In this document: positions 24,700 through 36,605 of the stretch, in pieces | How positions within the stretch are numbered: the first letter of the stretch is position 1 | Layout: each line of letters begins with the position of its first letter | Source: Serinus canaria | Taxonomy: Eukaryota; Chordata; Aves; Passeriformes; Fringillidae | Assembly (NCBI RefSeq): GCF_022539315.1 | Contig: NC_066316.1 | Coordinates: 97,458,179-97,522,178, forward strand | DNA length: 64,000 nucleotides | Reading direction: 5' to 3' | Notes under the pieces: model-generated | Told to the model about the DNA's origin: nothing | The model's database searches: none | Seen by the model: the letters and a program-made list of their open reading frames with translations, nothing else | Translations under genes and position numbers: made by a program

Positions 24700-26076
24700 T
24701 GAATACCTGGAACCCTGGGAAATACTGGCCTGTCAGCCTCATATCTGTGTTTGGGAAGATCATGGAACACAGCCCTCAAGAAGTTATGCTAAGGCACATG
24801 AAGGACAGGGAGGAATTCAAGGCAGCCAATGCAGCTTCATCATGGGGAAGCCCTGCCTGGCCTTCTGTTATGGAGTGATGGCATCAGTGGGCAAGGGAAG
24901 AGCTACAGATGTCATTTATCTCAACTTCTGTAAAGCCTTTGACACGGTCTCCCCCAACATCCTTCTCTCTGTATTGGACAGTTATGGAATCTCTGGGTAG
25001 ACTGTTAGATGGTTAAGAAAGTGGTTGGACACTCAGATTCAGACGATTGTGGTCAACAGCTCAGAGTCCCAATGGACACCAGCGACCAGTGGTGTCCTCA
25101 GGGGTCCATACTGGGACCAGTGTTTTTAATATTTGCATTAATTACATAAACCAAGGGATTGAGTACACACTCAGCAAGTTTGCAGATGGCACAGAGCTGA
25201 GTGTTGCTGTTGACAACATCCTGAGGGATGGGATGCTATCCAGAGGGACCCGGACAAGCTCAAGAATTGGGCCCATGGGACTTTCATGAGGTTTAATATG
25301 ACCAAGTGCAAGGTGCTGCACGTGGGTCAGGGCAATCCCCAGTATCACTCCAGGCTGGGGATGAGCAGATCCAGAGCAGCCCTGCTGAGGAGGACTCGGG
25401 GGTGCTGCTGGGTGAGAGGCTGGACATGACCCAGCCATGAGCCCCTGCAGCCCAGAAAGCCAAACCTGTCCTGGGCTGCATCAAAGGCAGTAAGTGCAGC
25501 AGGAGAGGGAGGGGATTCTGCCCCTCTGCTCTGCTCTGGTGAGACCCCACTTGAAGGGCTGCATCCAGCTCTGGGGTCCCCAGCACAGGAAGGACATGGA
25601 CCTGTTGGAGCAAGTCCAGCGGAGGCCACCAAGTTACTCAGATAGATGGAGCACCTCTGCTATGAGAAAAGACTGAAATTATTTGGATTGCTCAGCCTGG
25701 AGAAGGGAAAACCTCAGGATGACCTAATTATGGCCTTCCAGTACCCAAAAGGAACCTACAAGAATGATGGAGAGGGGCTATTTAGCGGGGCATGTAGTGA
25801 CAGGACAAGGAAGAATGGCTTCAAACATAAAGAAAGTAGTTTAAGATTAGATATTAGGAAGAAATTCTTCACCATGAAGGTAGTGAGGCACTGGAGCAGA
25901 CTGCCTGGAAAAGTTATAGGTGCTCCACCCCTGGAAGTTTGCAATGCCAGGTTAGAGGGGGCTCTAAGCAACCTGATCTTTTCCAAGTTGTTCCTAATGA
26001 TGGCAGGGGGGTGGAACTTGATGATCTTCAAGCTCCCTTCCAATCCAAGCCATTCTCTGATTCTGTGACTCTGTGA
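24700..26076 (+). mobile_element. CR1 LINE fragment (reverse transcriptase to 3' end)
   Basis: Non-LTR retrotransposon of the CR1 family, truncated at its 5' end, as most copies are. Conceptual translation, with frameshifts and stops between pieces, gives in order: a WPVSL motif (24740s, usually YRPVSLTS); palm motif A as DVIYLNFCKAFDTV at 24908-24949; TSGVLRGSILG-like sequence around 25085-25120 (usually SGVPQGSVLGP); and motif C as KFADGTEL at about 25176-25199 (usually FADDT). [14 protein letters not shown] segment follows near 25300, then the C-terminal region with LFGLLSLEKGK near 25680 and LRLDIRKKFFTMKVVRHWSRLP near 25840-25910 in parts. The element ends at 26076 in CATTCTCTGATTCTGTGA-type tail repeats. 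In both catalytic motifs the expected Asp is changed (D to N in motif A, FADD to FADG in motif C), so the copy is dead. It is the least decayed long element in the window. Confidence 0.93.
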
Positions 26077-29000
26077 ATGCAATTTAACATGAGCCCACTC
26101 AATGGCAAAAGCTGCCTGCACCAGGAACTGTCACTGAGACACAGCACTACCAGCATTCCCATGCACTATGCAAGACATGATGTGCACCCCAGTAGGAGGT
26201 CATGGGGATGAACAGATCATTTGCTTGGTTAGTCAAAGTCACACAAACTGGCTCAGCTGGAATCCAGAAAGACTTGTGTACGCAAAGGGAAACAGTTACA
26301 GGCTGTCTGCCCATGGGAAAGGCAATCATTCAGGTCCACACCCGAATTGCAGGTCAGCCCCATCCAACAAGCCTTGGCCATGGCACACAAGGTCCTTTGT
26401 GCCAGGAAAGGTAAGAGGGTATGTGTGAAGGAGCAAAAGGACAGAGGCCACAACCAGCAGTACATGCCCATCAATAGCAATAATTTATATGAGGTGTTTG
26501 TTGTAAATTATTAATATTTGAATATGGTTTAACATCTTTAAAGGTATAGAGAGGTATAAACATCTTTTAGGTATAGAGGCAGGACACAGTTAAGATACAA
26601 AAGGCTTTGATAAAATTTTGGTTTTTATCACACACATACCAGTACAAGCTATTACTCTGTAGGACTGTGAATATGAGACAACACTGTAAACATTTAACTT
26701 TAAAAGATTGTAGGTGACTGTTGTGGGAGTAACAAAGAGGTTTAGCATTGTAATGCTGTAATGCATTGGTCTGAGTATTTGCAAACAGGATAAATGTTTT
26801 ACTACTGTGTATCCTAAAAGATATACACAAGATCAAGCTGGTTTTCAGTGTATTTGTACTGTGAGTGTTGAAGTGTCCAGCAAGTTTGGTGATATTATAG
26901 TGCAATAGAACTCCATATGTGATGTTCACCAATAGACTGAGTCAGTCAAAATACAACACGAAGCAGATAAGTTGTAGCACCACAATGCCTATAACATTAA
27001 TGCCTTGAAAAGTTCACTGTTTCAGAAATACTGATGTTTCTCCTACAGGAGCAGTCAGTTTTGTCCACAATAACTTTTACACACCTTGACAAAGAATTTC
27101 AAACCTGGATTTAACTTACCTAGCCTTGATTCACATTCAAGGTAATTTTCCTGCTATCTCTCAGTGGGAGAAATCATGACTGAGAGAGGACATAGAATGG
27201 AGAGAACCTTCTCCTACTCCAGGAATCTATCTCACATAGTCCTATTTCTCCAGCCAAGTAGCTGGATTACAGAATCTATTTTTCTCTGGTTTTTAATCAA
27301 TCATGTCTCAGTTCAGAATGCCCCATGAATGTCCAGGAGAGCATTGATAATATAGCCAGTAAGTGATTGAGGAATGCCTGCATGTAGAAATGAAAGCCCA
27401 ACCTTAGTTTCGGGGGGTGGGCATAATACCAGCAGGTCCTGAGAAATCCACAACCCACCCCAGCAAAAGTCACCCAGTGACTTTTTAGCCATTTATACCA
27501 GTGTTAAAAAAAATACAAAAAACCTCCTGCTTTCCCTGATGAAGTTTTACATCTAGATTTCAAAGATAATAAAAATTCCACAGGATTGTGGCACTGTATA
27601 CTCATGGCCTATATATTTCTTATTAGCTATTACAATATATAAAAAATATTTTACTAATTTGACAGACTTTATTAGTACAGAGGTTAATTGCCTTTCTCTG
27701 ACACATTTTCACTGCCTACATCTGTGTCACAACATTATTTCCTTCATTAGTTTTTAAAGTGGAATAGCTAAAACTCAGGTTATTGAAATAATATGTCTGT
27801 GCTTCTGCACCACACTATTTGCTTGCAATTCAGCTGATGGATCACCTATATTTCAAGCAGAGCTGGCCTTGTATTTGGAGGAATGCCAAGAAAACAGGTC
27901 AGTGTTATCAGCTGTATGCACTGCTACCCCTTTTCATTTCCTTTGCCATCTTCCAAAAACAGTTCTTTCCTGCAAGAAGGTATTAAGAGTTAAGATGACA
28001 GCAGCTGAACTATTCCTTTCTCTTTATTGGGAAGCTTTATTTCTTATTGCACCTATTTTTCAAGTTTGATTTGTGGCTTTAGCAAAACACAAGGTTTGGC
28101 TAGAAGTTCTGGTCTTTAGGCCATTACTCAGAGGAACACATTGGTGCTGACTGAATGATTAAGTAGGAAAAGGATTAGTTGACACACACCAGCACCAACT
28201 GAGCAAAGGACAAAACAGAAACATAGGTTTCCTGGTATGAAAATATGCCTGTCCCAATGGAACATCTCTATCTTGAAGCCCATGTCTGAAAATGCCAGAG
28301 GATGTGTCTGAAGTGCTGATGTGATAGTCTGTGTGATACTGGCCCACCACAGCAAATGATGAGAGCCATGACTGCCCATGACCATGACTGCCCCAAGCAG
28401 CCAACAATCCAATTAAGGCAGTAAGAGAAAGCAGGCATATAGAGAACACAGGAAAAGATGAAACAACATGGGCATAACACTGCTTTTTTTGTTTTTTAAT
28501 AGTATGCTTGATCAGGAAGTACAAGATAAAATAAGAGATACTGAGTATGCTATCCCAAGAGTATCTTCCTGCTCTCTGTTCCCATGTCAGATGAAGGCAG
28601 GAGTCATGTGCAGCACAGCTGCTGCCCAACTGGGGCTGTGTCTCACAAAAGGGATCGCTCTCACGCTGTGGATGAATGTGTGAGTCAGCCAGAGCATGTC
28701 CTTTCACTTTCTGTCCTAAATGTGCCTCTGTACACAGTTCACAACATAACTCAGACACACATTCATTTGGTATCAAGTCCCACAAAAAATCAGCCTTCAC
28801 CACTGATGATAAAATGCCTTTAAGCACTCCTAACTTTGCTCCTTAATTGTCATAGCCCACCTTCCTCCAACAATTTCTTCTCTCCTTTCTCTTCCTCACT
28901 GCGTTCCCTGTTTAATGTAAGAAGGATTCTAGGAACATTTCCTGACCTTTTGTGCCTTCAGTAATGTGAGAGTACAGAAGAAAAACATCTGGAGGAAAGC

Positions 29001-29751
29001 CCAGATGTAACAGCCTCAAAAAGGTGCCTCCAGACCATGCTTGTGGCTTGTCCCTGTATGGAGCATGGATGGGTGCAGTGTCAGCTCTGTGCTGGTCTGC
29101 TCACCCCAGGCTCCAGCCCTGGGCCAGCACATGAAAGGAAAGACAGCTAAGGGGGAACAAGTCCCCTCACTTTACACCCACTCTGCACAGACTCAGCTCA
29201 CTCCAGAACAATCAGTGTGGATGCAGCAAGCCCATCCCAGACTGACTTCACCCCTAACAGCATGGATGTGAGCTAGTCTGCAATAACTTGCTGACCAGAC
29301 AAGGCTTATTCTCTACTGCTGGTCACAGGGGTGATACGAGCAACCCAGAAATGCCACAAGCCAGGATGTCAGTGGTCTCATCCCAAGACAAGCTGCAGCT
29401 TGTATGGCAACCCTGAGCTGGTTTGTACAAGCTTACTGTGGCACAGGCTAGGAGAATCCCAAGAGAGCAGCAAGGAGCTCACTGCAATCACCTGCCCAGC
29501 TTTGTTCACAATTCTGAGCAGCTGAAACACAACTACACATTGCTATGGCTACGCTGGGTTTGATACCCAGCTCAGTGCTAGGTTGAGCACAGCTAAAAGT
29601 GCACCTCCAGAATACAGGAGAAACCCAGAACAAGCTGCCTTTTGACAGCAGCTGCCCCCTGTGCAGCTATTCCCCTGCACATCCTTTCCTCCCCCTTCCA
29701 CTCACTGCAGAACAAAATCACTGAGTGCAGTGCACATGGGCAAGAAACATA

Positions 29752-29754
<3 letters not shown>
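26077..29754. other. Unique noncoding sequence
   Basis: No gene recognised. It holds the longest non-repeat open frame of the window, 222 codons on the minus strand at 28159-28827. That product has two hydrophobic stretches but no family signature I can name, and two other frames overlap it, so I do not call it a gene. AT-rich sequence lies at 27590-27660. Confidence 0.5.
26531..26580. repeat. 28-bp imperfect tandem duplication
   Basis: The words 'acatctttaaaggtatagag' at 26532 and 'acatcttttaggtatagag' at 26560 are two adjacent copies with a period of about 28 bp. Confidence 0.75.

Positions 29755-29784
<30 letters not shown>
29755..29784. repeat. (AC)15 microsatellite
   Basis: A perfect run of 15 AC units on the + strand, without interruption. 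Confidence 0.97.
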
Positions 29785-29786
<2 letters not shown>

Positions 29787-32555
29787 TCTTGAGCCCTTCA
29801 TAATTACATTTGAAATTGCTTTACTCAGAATCCTTTCAGCTAATCATTTTCACCCAACTCTAATCAACTCTAAGCACTAAAATAAATATACAGCATCTTT
29901 ACCTGGTGTAGCCCCTCTCTTCTGCCTTAAGCTCTCACACTCCAGTTTGCTGGGCATTGGGAATTTGGTTATGACCAGTTTTAGGTTTAACTTTCATTAT
30001 GAGCAAGCACTAGACTTTCATTGAAGCCACCAAAATGCACTGGCCAAATTCACACATGCAAACCAGTGGCTGCTTCCGTCTCTGTGGAATCCCACAAATA
30101 TTTTTTTTGCTTTCAGTTCCCGTGCCTCTGGATAGCTCATAAATGTATGGCTGAAACAGAGTGCAAAAAACTCGATCCAAACAGATGCCTGATTCTCATT
30201 CAAAATCAGTAACTGGATTACTTTCCCTTACAACTGAGTCTGAACCAAAGAAGCTCAGTCTGCACCAAGGGAAGCAGTTCACAGCTTCTTACTTGCTATG
30301 CAAAAGTTCTTACACACACAACTGTAAAATCTGCATTTTCATGAGCAAGTCAGCATTTCTTTGAGCTGTCTCTGGCCTACACTTGCCTGCCTGCAGCTTG
30401 CATACACAGTTTAGGAAAGGAGGCTCAGAAATTCAACCCCAAGTATCTTCAATTTAACTCACCAGAGTTCTGTGTACTTCCCATACTCTTCTAGCTGTCT
30501 TTCATGACATGACCACTTTCTCTCTCCTTTACCTTCCTGTGTAAGTCCTGTGTTGGCTGGAGCCAGGCAGCTGGTGTAAACCTTGAGAACTGTGAAAGAG
30601 AAGGGCAGTCATTTTCCCTCAGTTCATACACATCCTTACTAACTCTCAGCAGCACAGCAGTGTGAATCTAGCTCTCAGCAATGCTTTAATAGCAAAGCTG
30701 AAGGTGTGAAGCTTCATTACTTTTAAAATATACTACACAGCTCTGCATATTCCCTGATATACATTATGCTTCATCTTACAGCACAGAGTGCTGCTTTCCA
30801 GCCACCCAGCCCAGTGCTTTAGTCTTACTTTATTCTTTCCCAGAACTCTGTAAGACTGCCTACTATTTTTAGCTTCTCTTTGTGGGTGGTGAGGCAGAAA
30901 CCAAGAGGTTAACTGCTTTGTTTGATGGCTGGGCACGGGCACCATCATCTCCCCCCACAGGGCTGCCAAGGTCTAAACCCAGCAGGAGTGTCCTGGTCCT
31001 TAATGGCAGTTTCTCAGGTTTTCACTGGTCTGGGGGAGGTGGGAGGAGAGGTGGATTGCCATGCTCCAGAGACAGAAAAACATGTCAGTATTTTAATCAC
31101 TGGACAGAAAAACAAGTAAGGAGGAAATTAGGTTTCCAAAATACCTTTTTTTTAATCCACATCATGAGTCGCCTCACCTGCTACCAGCTGGCTCACAGGG
31201 ATTATTTGCCCTTGGGCTTTGCCTTCTCTTGCCACATGCCCTCCTCAAAGCAGCTGTGACCACATCACGCTCCCCTCAGCCCTGACTCACTCCCTGCCTC
31301 TCCACAGGACCTGAGCAAGCTATTCGCCCTCAGTCAACTCTTGTTTATGGGTTCTGATACAAAAGACAAGTGTTCATGTGGCATACTGTATCTAGGAAAA
31401 TGTCATGCTTCATACATTCAGTTATCAACCACTATGCCAAGTGCTTTATGTTATCTACAAAAAGCAGACTTCAGAGGGAAATGAACTACGGCAAATCAAA
31501 GTCTATTACTGGGAAAGAGAGGAGAGCTGTAAGCCAGGCTTGCAGCATTCTTCCAGCTGCATAACTTTCGAAATAACTTTACCCAGCTGAAGAGTCAATA
31601 AATGGTCACCCAGTTGCAATCAAAAATAACAATTCATGTGCTGTTACCCAAAGGGGCTTTTCTAAGCCCCCAGGGCACAACTGCAGCAGACAGCAGCACA
31701 CTAGGTCAGAGACAGCAACAAGAAGGGTGAAAAATGTCTCACACCTCCCCAGCAGCTGGGAGGGAGGCAATGAGAAAGACCCACTCATCCCACCAGTATC
31801 TCCAGAGGCCACTGCCACCCACTTCTAGACTCAAAGCAGGGCAGTACTTGGGCTGCCTACCCTCGTGCCCCCAGGGCCAGGACTGAGTGCTGCTGCGAGC
31901 AGCTGCCCAGCAGGACAGGGCAGTGATGTGCACAGCCTCAGCCCTGGTGCAGTGAGATCATTTCTCCCCACTGCTCTGTGATTGTCCATCTGCCCTTGGG
32001 GATACACACTGCAGCAGTGCCTGGACCAAAGCACTCCCTCCCAACCTGCAGAAATTCCCTACTCCTCGCAGTCTCAAGTTCTGCAACAGGTTTGAGCCCT
32101 GCATGAGGGGCAGAAGACAACCAGCCCCATCCACCAGTTAGATCTGTAGCCAAGTCCATAGTCACCACTCAAAATATAACCCAGATATTTTCAAAGTAGT
32201 CCAAACCAGTTCATTTCTGATTCACAGGAATGAAACAAATGGGATTCTTTTTTTCTGATCTTGATTCTCAAAGACTGAGAGCCACTGAATAAAAGATGGT
32301 TTTGAAACATGCCAGCTTTTCTGGAATCAGAGAGAAGGGATATGAAATTCAGAAATTAAACCTTAACCCAATCTTTATAGCTGTTCATTTGTATTGGGTC
32401 AAGACAAAACCAGGAGCCCACATTCATAAAAACTTTGGTAGTTTGGACATTGGACTTGCATCTGGATCTGTCAGCGTGGGTGTACATATATCAGCAGTGA
32501 GGAAATTACCATAGGAAATTAAAGGCACCAACACACAAATCTGCAGCCAGTAAGA
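29785..32555. other. Unique noncoding sequence
   Basis: No gene, RNA or interspersed repeat recognised. The part 31600-32160 is somewhat GC-richer, with several overlapping short frames on the minus strand that look like nothing known. Confidence 0.5.
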
Positions 32556-33690
32556 ACAATAAAGAGGAACTGTTTAAATTTGTCAGGAACAAACAAAATC
32601 CTAACAATGGGATAGCTCCACAGCTAGATAGGAATCTCAAAATTGTCAGTCATGATTCATAGAAGAAGAAATATTCAATAAATATTTCAGGTTTGTATTT
32701 GGAAACTAGTAGGATGATGTATTCTTATCTCATAGTGATAAGGAAACACTTTCTATTCCATCAGTTACTTAGGGGAAAGTTAAACAGCTGCTATCAAAAC
32801 TGAACATTTTTCAATCAGCAGCACTTGGTAAGTTGCACCTCAGCATACTAAAGAAATGTGCCGAAGAGTTTTCCAAAATGTTTGTGTTGATTTTTCACTC
32901 ATCTGGGACCACTGGAGAGCTTCCAGAAGACTGGCAAAAAGCTCATGAGGCATTACTATTTACAGAGGGTACAAAAAGTAGGCTGGACAGGCTGATTAGC
33001 CTAACACTGATCCACAAGTCAAGCAGATTGATGTGAAGGATTAGTGAGAGAACAGTCTTTACATGACTGATGCTACCCAGTGTAGCTCCTGGCCTGGAGA
33101 TGACACAACTCAGCAAGTGCCCTCTGCCTCCATGTCTCATTTGCCTTGCATCTTCATCCCACTCAGATGGGCACTTGTGGGTCAGAGTTGAAAAAGGTTT
33201 AAAAGATTGCAGTGTAATTAATAGTCATCAGCATGACTTCATGGGAAAGTCTTCTCAAATTAGCTCAGTGGTGCTTTTTAGTGAAATTACCAGTTTAGCT
33301 GATAAAGATAGCTGTGTCTATGTCATGGGTTTCAACATCTGTGAGGCATTTAACTCAGTCCCACATGGCATTCTGATTAAAATAATTAGCATTATCCAGA
33401 ATTAATGTACCTCTTATTAAATCGATTAAAAGCTGGTGAGCCAAAAGTGAGCCAAAGGCAATCCTAACTGAATCATTCCCATCTTCAGAAGATGCTTAAT
33501 GGGATCCCCCAGAAACCTCTTAGCCCAGTGCTGCTCACTATCCTTAGCAATTATTTGAAGAAAATGAAAAAATGTTGCTATTAAAAGATAGATCTCATTT
33601 CAAAATTGCTGGAATAGTAAATGACGGAGAGAAAAATAGTTATATTGGCAGATATGCATCATGGGGTTTAGTGGATTCACTGACACCTGA
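32556..33690 (+). mobile_element. Old, decayed CR1-like LINE fragment
   Basis: Translated pieces follow the CR1 ORF2 order across many frameshifts. 'KNLFKFVRNKQNPNNGIAPQ'-like sequence at about 32570-32630 matches the linker upstream of the RT. GELPEDWQKAHEALLF at about 32908-32958 matches the 'GEVPEDWKKANVTPIF' block. ISLTLIHKSS near 32995-33024 corresponds to the 'PVSLTSV' region. HQHDFMGKSS near 33229-33255 corresponds to 'QHGFTKGKS'. FNICEAFNSVPHGIL at 33331-33375 is palm motif A, with Asn where the catalytic Asp belongs. A GIPQKPLSPVLLTIL-like piece near 33500-33545 is the 'GVPQGSVLGP' block. The block at about 33035-33185 has no counterpart and may be an insertion. The element is much more diverged than the one at 24700. 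Confidence 0.8.
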
Positions 33691-33829
33691 GTTTTAAAAA
33701 GCCAATGCACCAACACACCAGTGCCTTAAAATCTACAACTCAATACGTGGCAGGAGCCCTGCAGCAGGAACAGAAAGTCCTCATGGGTAACTTCCATCTT
33801 AGCTCTCTGTGGTGCTCAGCTGGACAGGG
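33691..33829. other. Unique noncoding sequence
   Basis: Short spacer between the old CR1 and the hairpin. Nothing recognised. Confidence 0.5.
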
Positions 33830-33857
33830 TTATTCCTAGGTATAACCCTAGGAATAA
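33830..33857. repeat. Inverted repeat (11-bp perfect arms, 6-nt loop)
   Basis: Left arm TTATTCCTAGG (33830-33840), loop TATAAC (33841-33846), right arm CCTAGGAATAA (33847-33857). The arms are perfectly complementary. A second pairing, GTTAT (33829-33833) with ATAAC (33842-33846), is also possible. The hairpin is too short for a pre-miRNA by itself. Confidence 0.85.
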
Positions 33858-36439
33858 ATTTACCAGGAGAGAAGACAGCAACAGTGCTGGACATTGAACC
33901 CAGAGTATTCACATTTGCTGACTCTAAGATGGTGAGACAAACCTCTCCAGGAATCCTCAATGTATTGCTGAGATTGTCAGGCTCCTTCAAAAGGTGTTTC
34001 AGAACAAAAACACCCTCCTCACCCCCCGCTATCATCATTAGGTGTCAGAATGAATGTTGAATGGGAAAGGATGGACACAATCCCTCCTACCACTTTGCAG
34101 AAAGACATGTCTGCCTTCTTCTCATTTGAGACACTCTTGTGAGCATTCAGTCTCTCAGAAGTTCAGCAGTGAATTCCACTGTGTGAGCCAAATTTCCTCT
34201 TCCCCTTGATTTTCCATGTGATTTGCCTTTGGCCCAAGCACGCCTGTTTCCAGGTGTGCAGTTAGGCTGCATGGCTGAATGGGACATGGACTCAGCTTTA
34301 TCCATGCCTTCCCTGTGGTGCTTAATCTTACAGAACCTGCTACTGATGGTGCACGTCTGAGCTTAGCAAAATGCAAACAAGAAATCTCAGGAACTCCTAC
34401 ACTGTCCCATACCCCAGTATAAGGATATGCTGACTCACAAACCTCATAAAGGTTTAAAGCTATTTTTTCTTAAAAAAAAAAAAAAAAAAAAAAGAAATTA
34501 TTTGGACAAGTCTTTGAGCTCTTCTCCTTTTGCTGTTTCAAAGACATTCTTTTTTGATAGGCTGGAGCACCAGTCTCTCCACCAAAGCCAATTTCTGCTT
34601 TACTGAATATTCCTCTTGTTTGGGGCTCACTCGGGTGCTCCAGGGAAGGGAGCTGCCACACAGGGGAAGTCAGGGCGGAAGGGTGGAGAACAAACCCTCA
34701 GTTAATAGCCCTGAGCTCCAGTGACTTGGTTCCCTCAGAACAGGTGCTTCCCAACACAGACTCAAAAGTAAACCTAAACCTGCCCTGTCAAGGAGCAAGA
34801 GAAGCAATGTCCATGAATAGTGACCCTCCATGACTGCTGCACCCTGCTGTGGCTATGGGGACACCTCCAAACTGAGGTCAGTACATGACCAAAGTGCCAT
34901 CAGCTCAGTCCCAGCTTGGATAGCAAGCCATTTTCCAAAAGGCTTAGGCAGAGGAATTATGTTCCTTTAAAACATCAAATTCTGGATTCAGAGCAGGGTC
35001 TTGTGCCCTCAGCTGCTTTAACATCTCTGTGGGACAACTTGGCAAAGGAGGTAAGAAAAATACCAAATTCTGGGCTTGTGGGCTGATGAAATTAGTTCTT
35101 TTTTTTGCTAGGAACAATATTGTGCTTTCAAAGCCTCAGCTGTAATGCTGCAACAATGCTAGAACAGAGATAAAACTGATACCACCTGATAAATACAAGG
35201 TGTATTTCTTAAGAGTGGCGTTCTTTAATTCCCATGACATTACATATTAAGAAATCCTCTATACAAAATTCCAGAGCAGCCTTTGCAGAGCCTCCATCCA
35301 AGAAATAATGCAGCACAACGCTCAGCAAGCTCTCCATTGCCTGTGTGCCTGGCGGAGCTGACTAAAAGACCAGTAGCAGCTGGCAGGAAATGGGTAAGAA
35401 AGCTGACCACAGATAAACTGTAGGATGCTGAAGAGTAGCAGAAGATATACTCTGGGAGAGGAAGCCAAGTTGTCATGTCCCACCGTAGCCTAGTGCATAC
35501 AGTACATACAGTCCCTATTGAAGTATGTGGCCACCAGATAATGGTCAGGGACACAGCTGTCAGGCAACGATGAAGTAACTCCAAGGAGCCTGAAGCAGAG
35601 TGTGGTACAGCTGCGGATGTTTCTGTTGAGCAGGATAAAGCCTGCCTGTCTCAAGGGTACCATCGCAAATGCAGCGTCATGTGAGCAGTACCAAATAATT
35701 AGGTTCACAATGCTTATTTAAATCAGCATTGATTGAAACAGGATACCAGCGAAAGTTCCTCAGACCCAGAGCTAATCCGAGTTTACACGGGAGCACACAA
35801 ACACTGCATAGCCTAAATAAAACAACTTTCATGTTTCATACTCATTTTACAGGTAATGCTCCAGGCAGCCTCAGAGAGGGTTTTTCCTCTGTGCTGCAGA
35901 TTTGGGAAGCCAGTGGCTGTGCTGAGGCGGGGTGGGGGATTTACCTCCACTTCAGCAGGAGCAGCACACGGCCTCAGGTATCATTTAACATTGAAGGCTG
36001 TGCCCAGGCTGAGCCCTGGTCTATCTGCTGTGGAGATACTGAACTTTATTCATTATATGATGACGGTAATTACGGGTCATTAACCTGCTGGGTGGGAAAC
36101 AGTGCACATGCTGAGGGAATCCAGGAGAAATGTGATGACAGAGCAGGGCATGTTTTGCTGGTTTTGCCAAACAGCCAGAAAGCGGCTGCTGGATCATAAA
36201 GGGATCAAAGTGCAGGAGTTTAAAATACATCAAGTAATGGTTTATAAACGCTGGTTCTTAGTCATGCTGCTCTCTGGGAGGCTTTTTCAGATGATCCACT
36301 GGCTGAAACCTGATTTCAGGCTTATGAAACTCCTAAGGTAAAGGGAAAGAGCCACATCCAGACCCACACATGTGTGTTTAACACCAGTTGCTCAGTGAGA
36401 GAAAGCAGGACCCTGACAGGCAACACTGGCCTTTAGACA
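33858..36439. other. Unique noncoding sequence
   Basis: No gene recognised. A perfect A run lies at 34472-34493 with no recognisable retrotransposon in front of it. A 156-codon + frame at 35729-36199 has no known domain. The stretch from about 36030 to 36340 has a CNE-like texture (non-repetitive, with TTTATTCATTATATGATGAC and TAATTAC cores) and leads into the CpG-rich patch that follows. Confidence 0.5.
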
Positions 36440-36605
36440 GCTCTAGGACACGCCTCCGCTCACCCCGGTGCCCGCAGGAAGAATTAACCACGCTCCAGCT
36501 GGGCAGAGATGTTGGAGCATGAGGGAGAGCCGCCGCCGAGGCAGCGCCGCCGCAGCGAGGGGCGAGGGGAGGGCTACGAGCCCGCCCGTCAACCAGGGGC
36601 AGAAA
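36440..36605. promoter_or_regulatory. Small CpG-rich patch (candidate promoter)
   Basis: About 16 CpGs lie within 36450-36589, against very few in the surrounding kilobases. It includes a GCC/CGC-rich core (gccgccgccgaggcagcg followed by ccgccgcagcg, 36530-36557) and a G-rich stretch (ggcgaggggaggg). Short unmethylated islands of this kind usually mark promoters or 5' UTRs. It is at the lower size limit for an island. No TATA box is seen close by and no start codon with a recognisable protein follows, so an alternative first exon or a noncoding RNA promoter are both possible. The direction is unknown. Confidence 0.4.

Noticed and set aside
24638..26068. Plus-strand frames of 120, 80 and 140 codons with reverse-transcriptase motifs as a host gene
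   Set aside because: They are pieces of one broken CR1 retrotransposon ending in the CR1 3' tail. They are annotated as a mobile element.
34472..34493. A22 run as the tail of a processed pseudogene or retroelement
   Set aside because: No gene-like or LINE-like body precedes it and no target-site duplication is evident. The A runs at 11865, 50109 and 61052 were rejected for the same reason.
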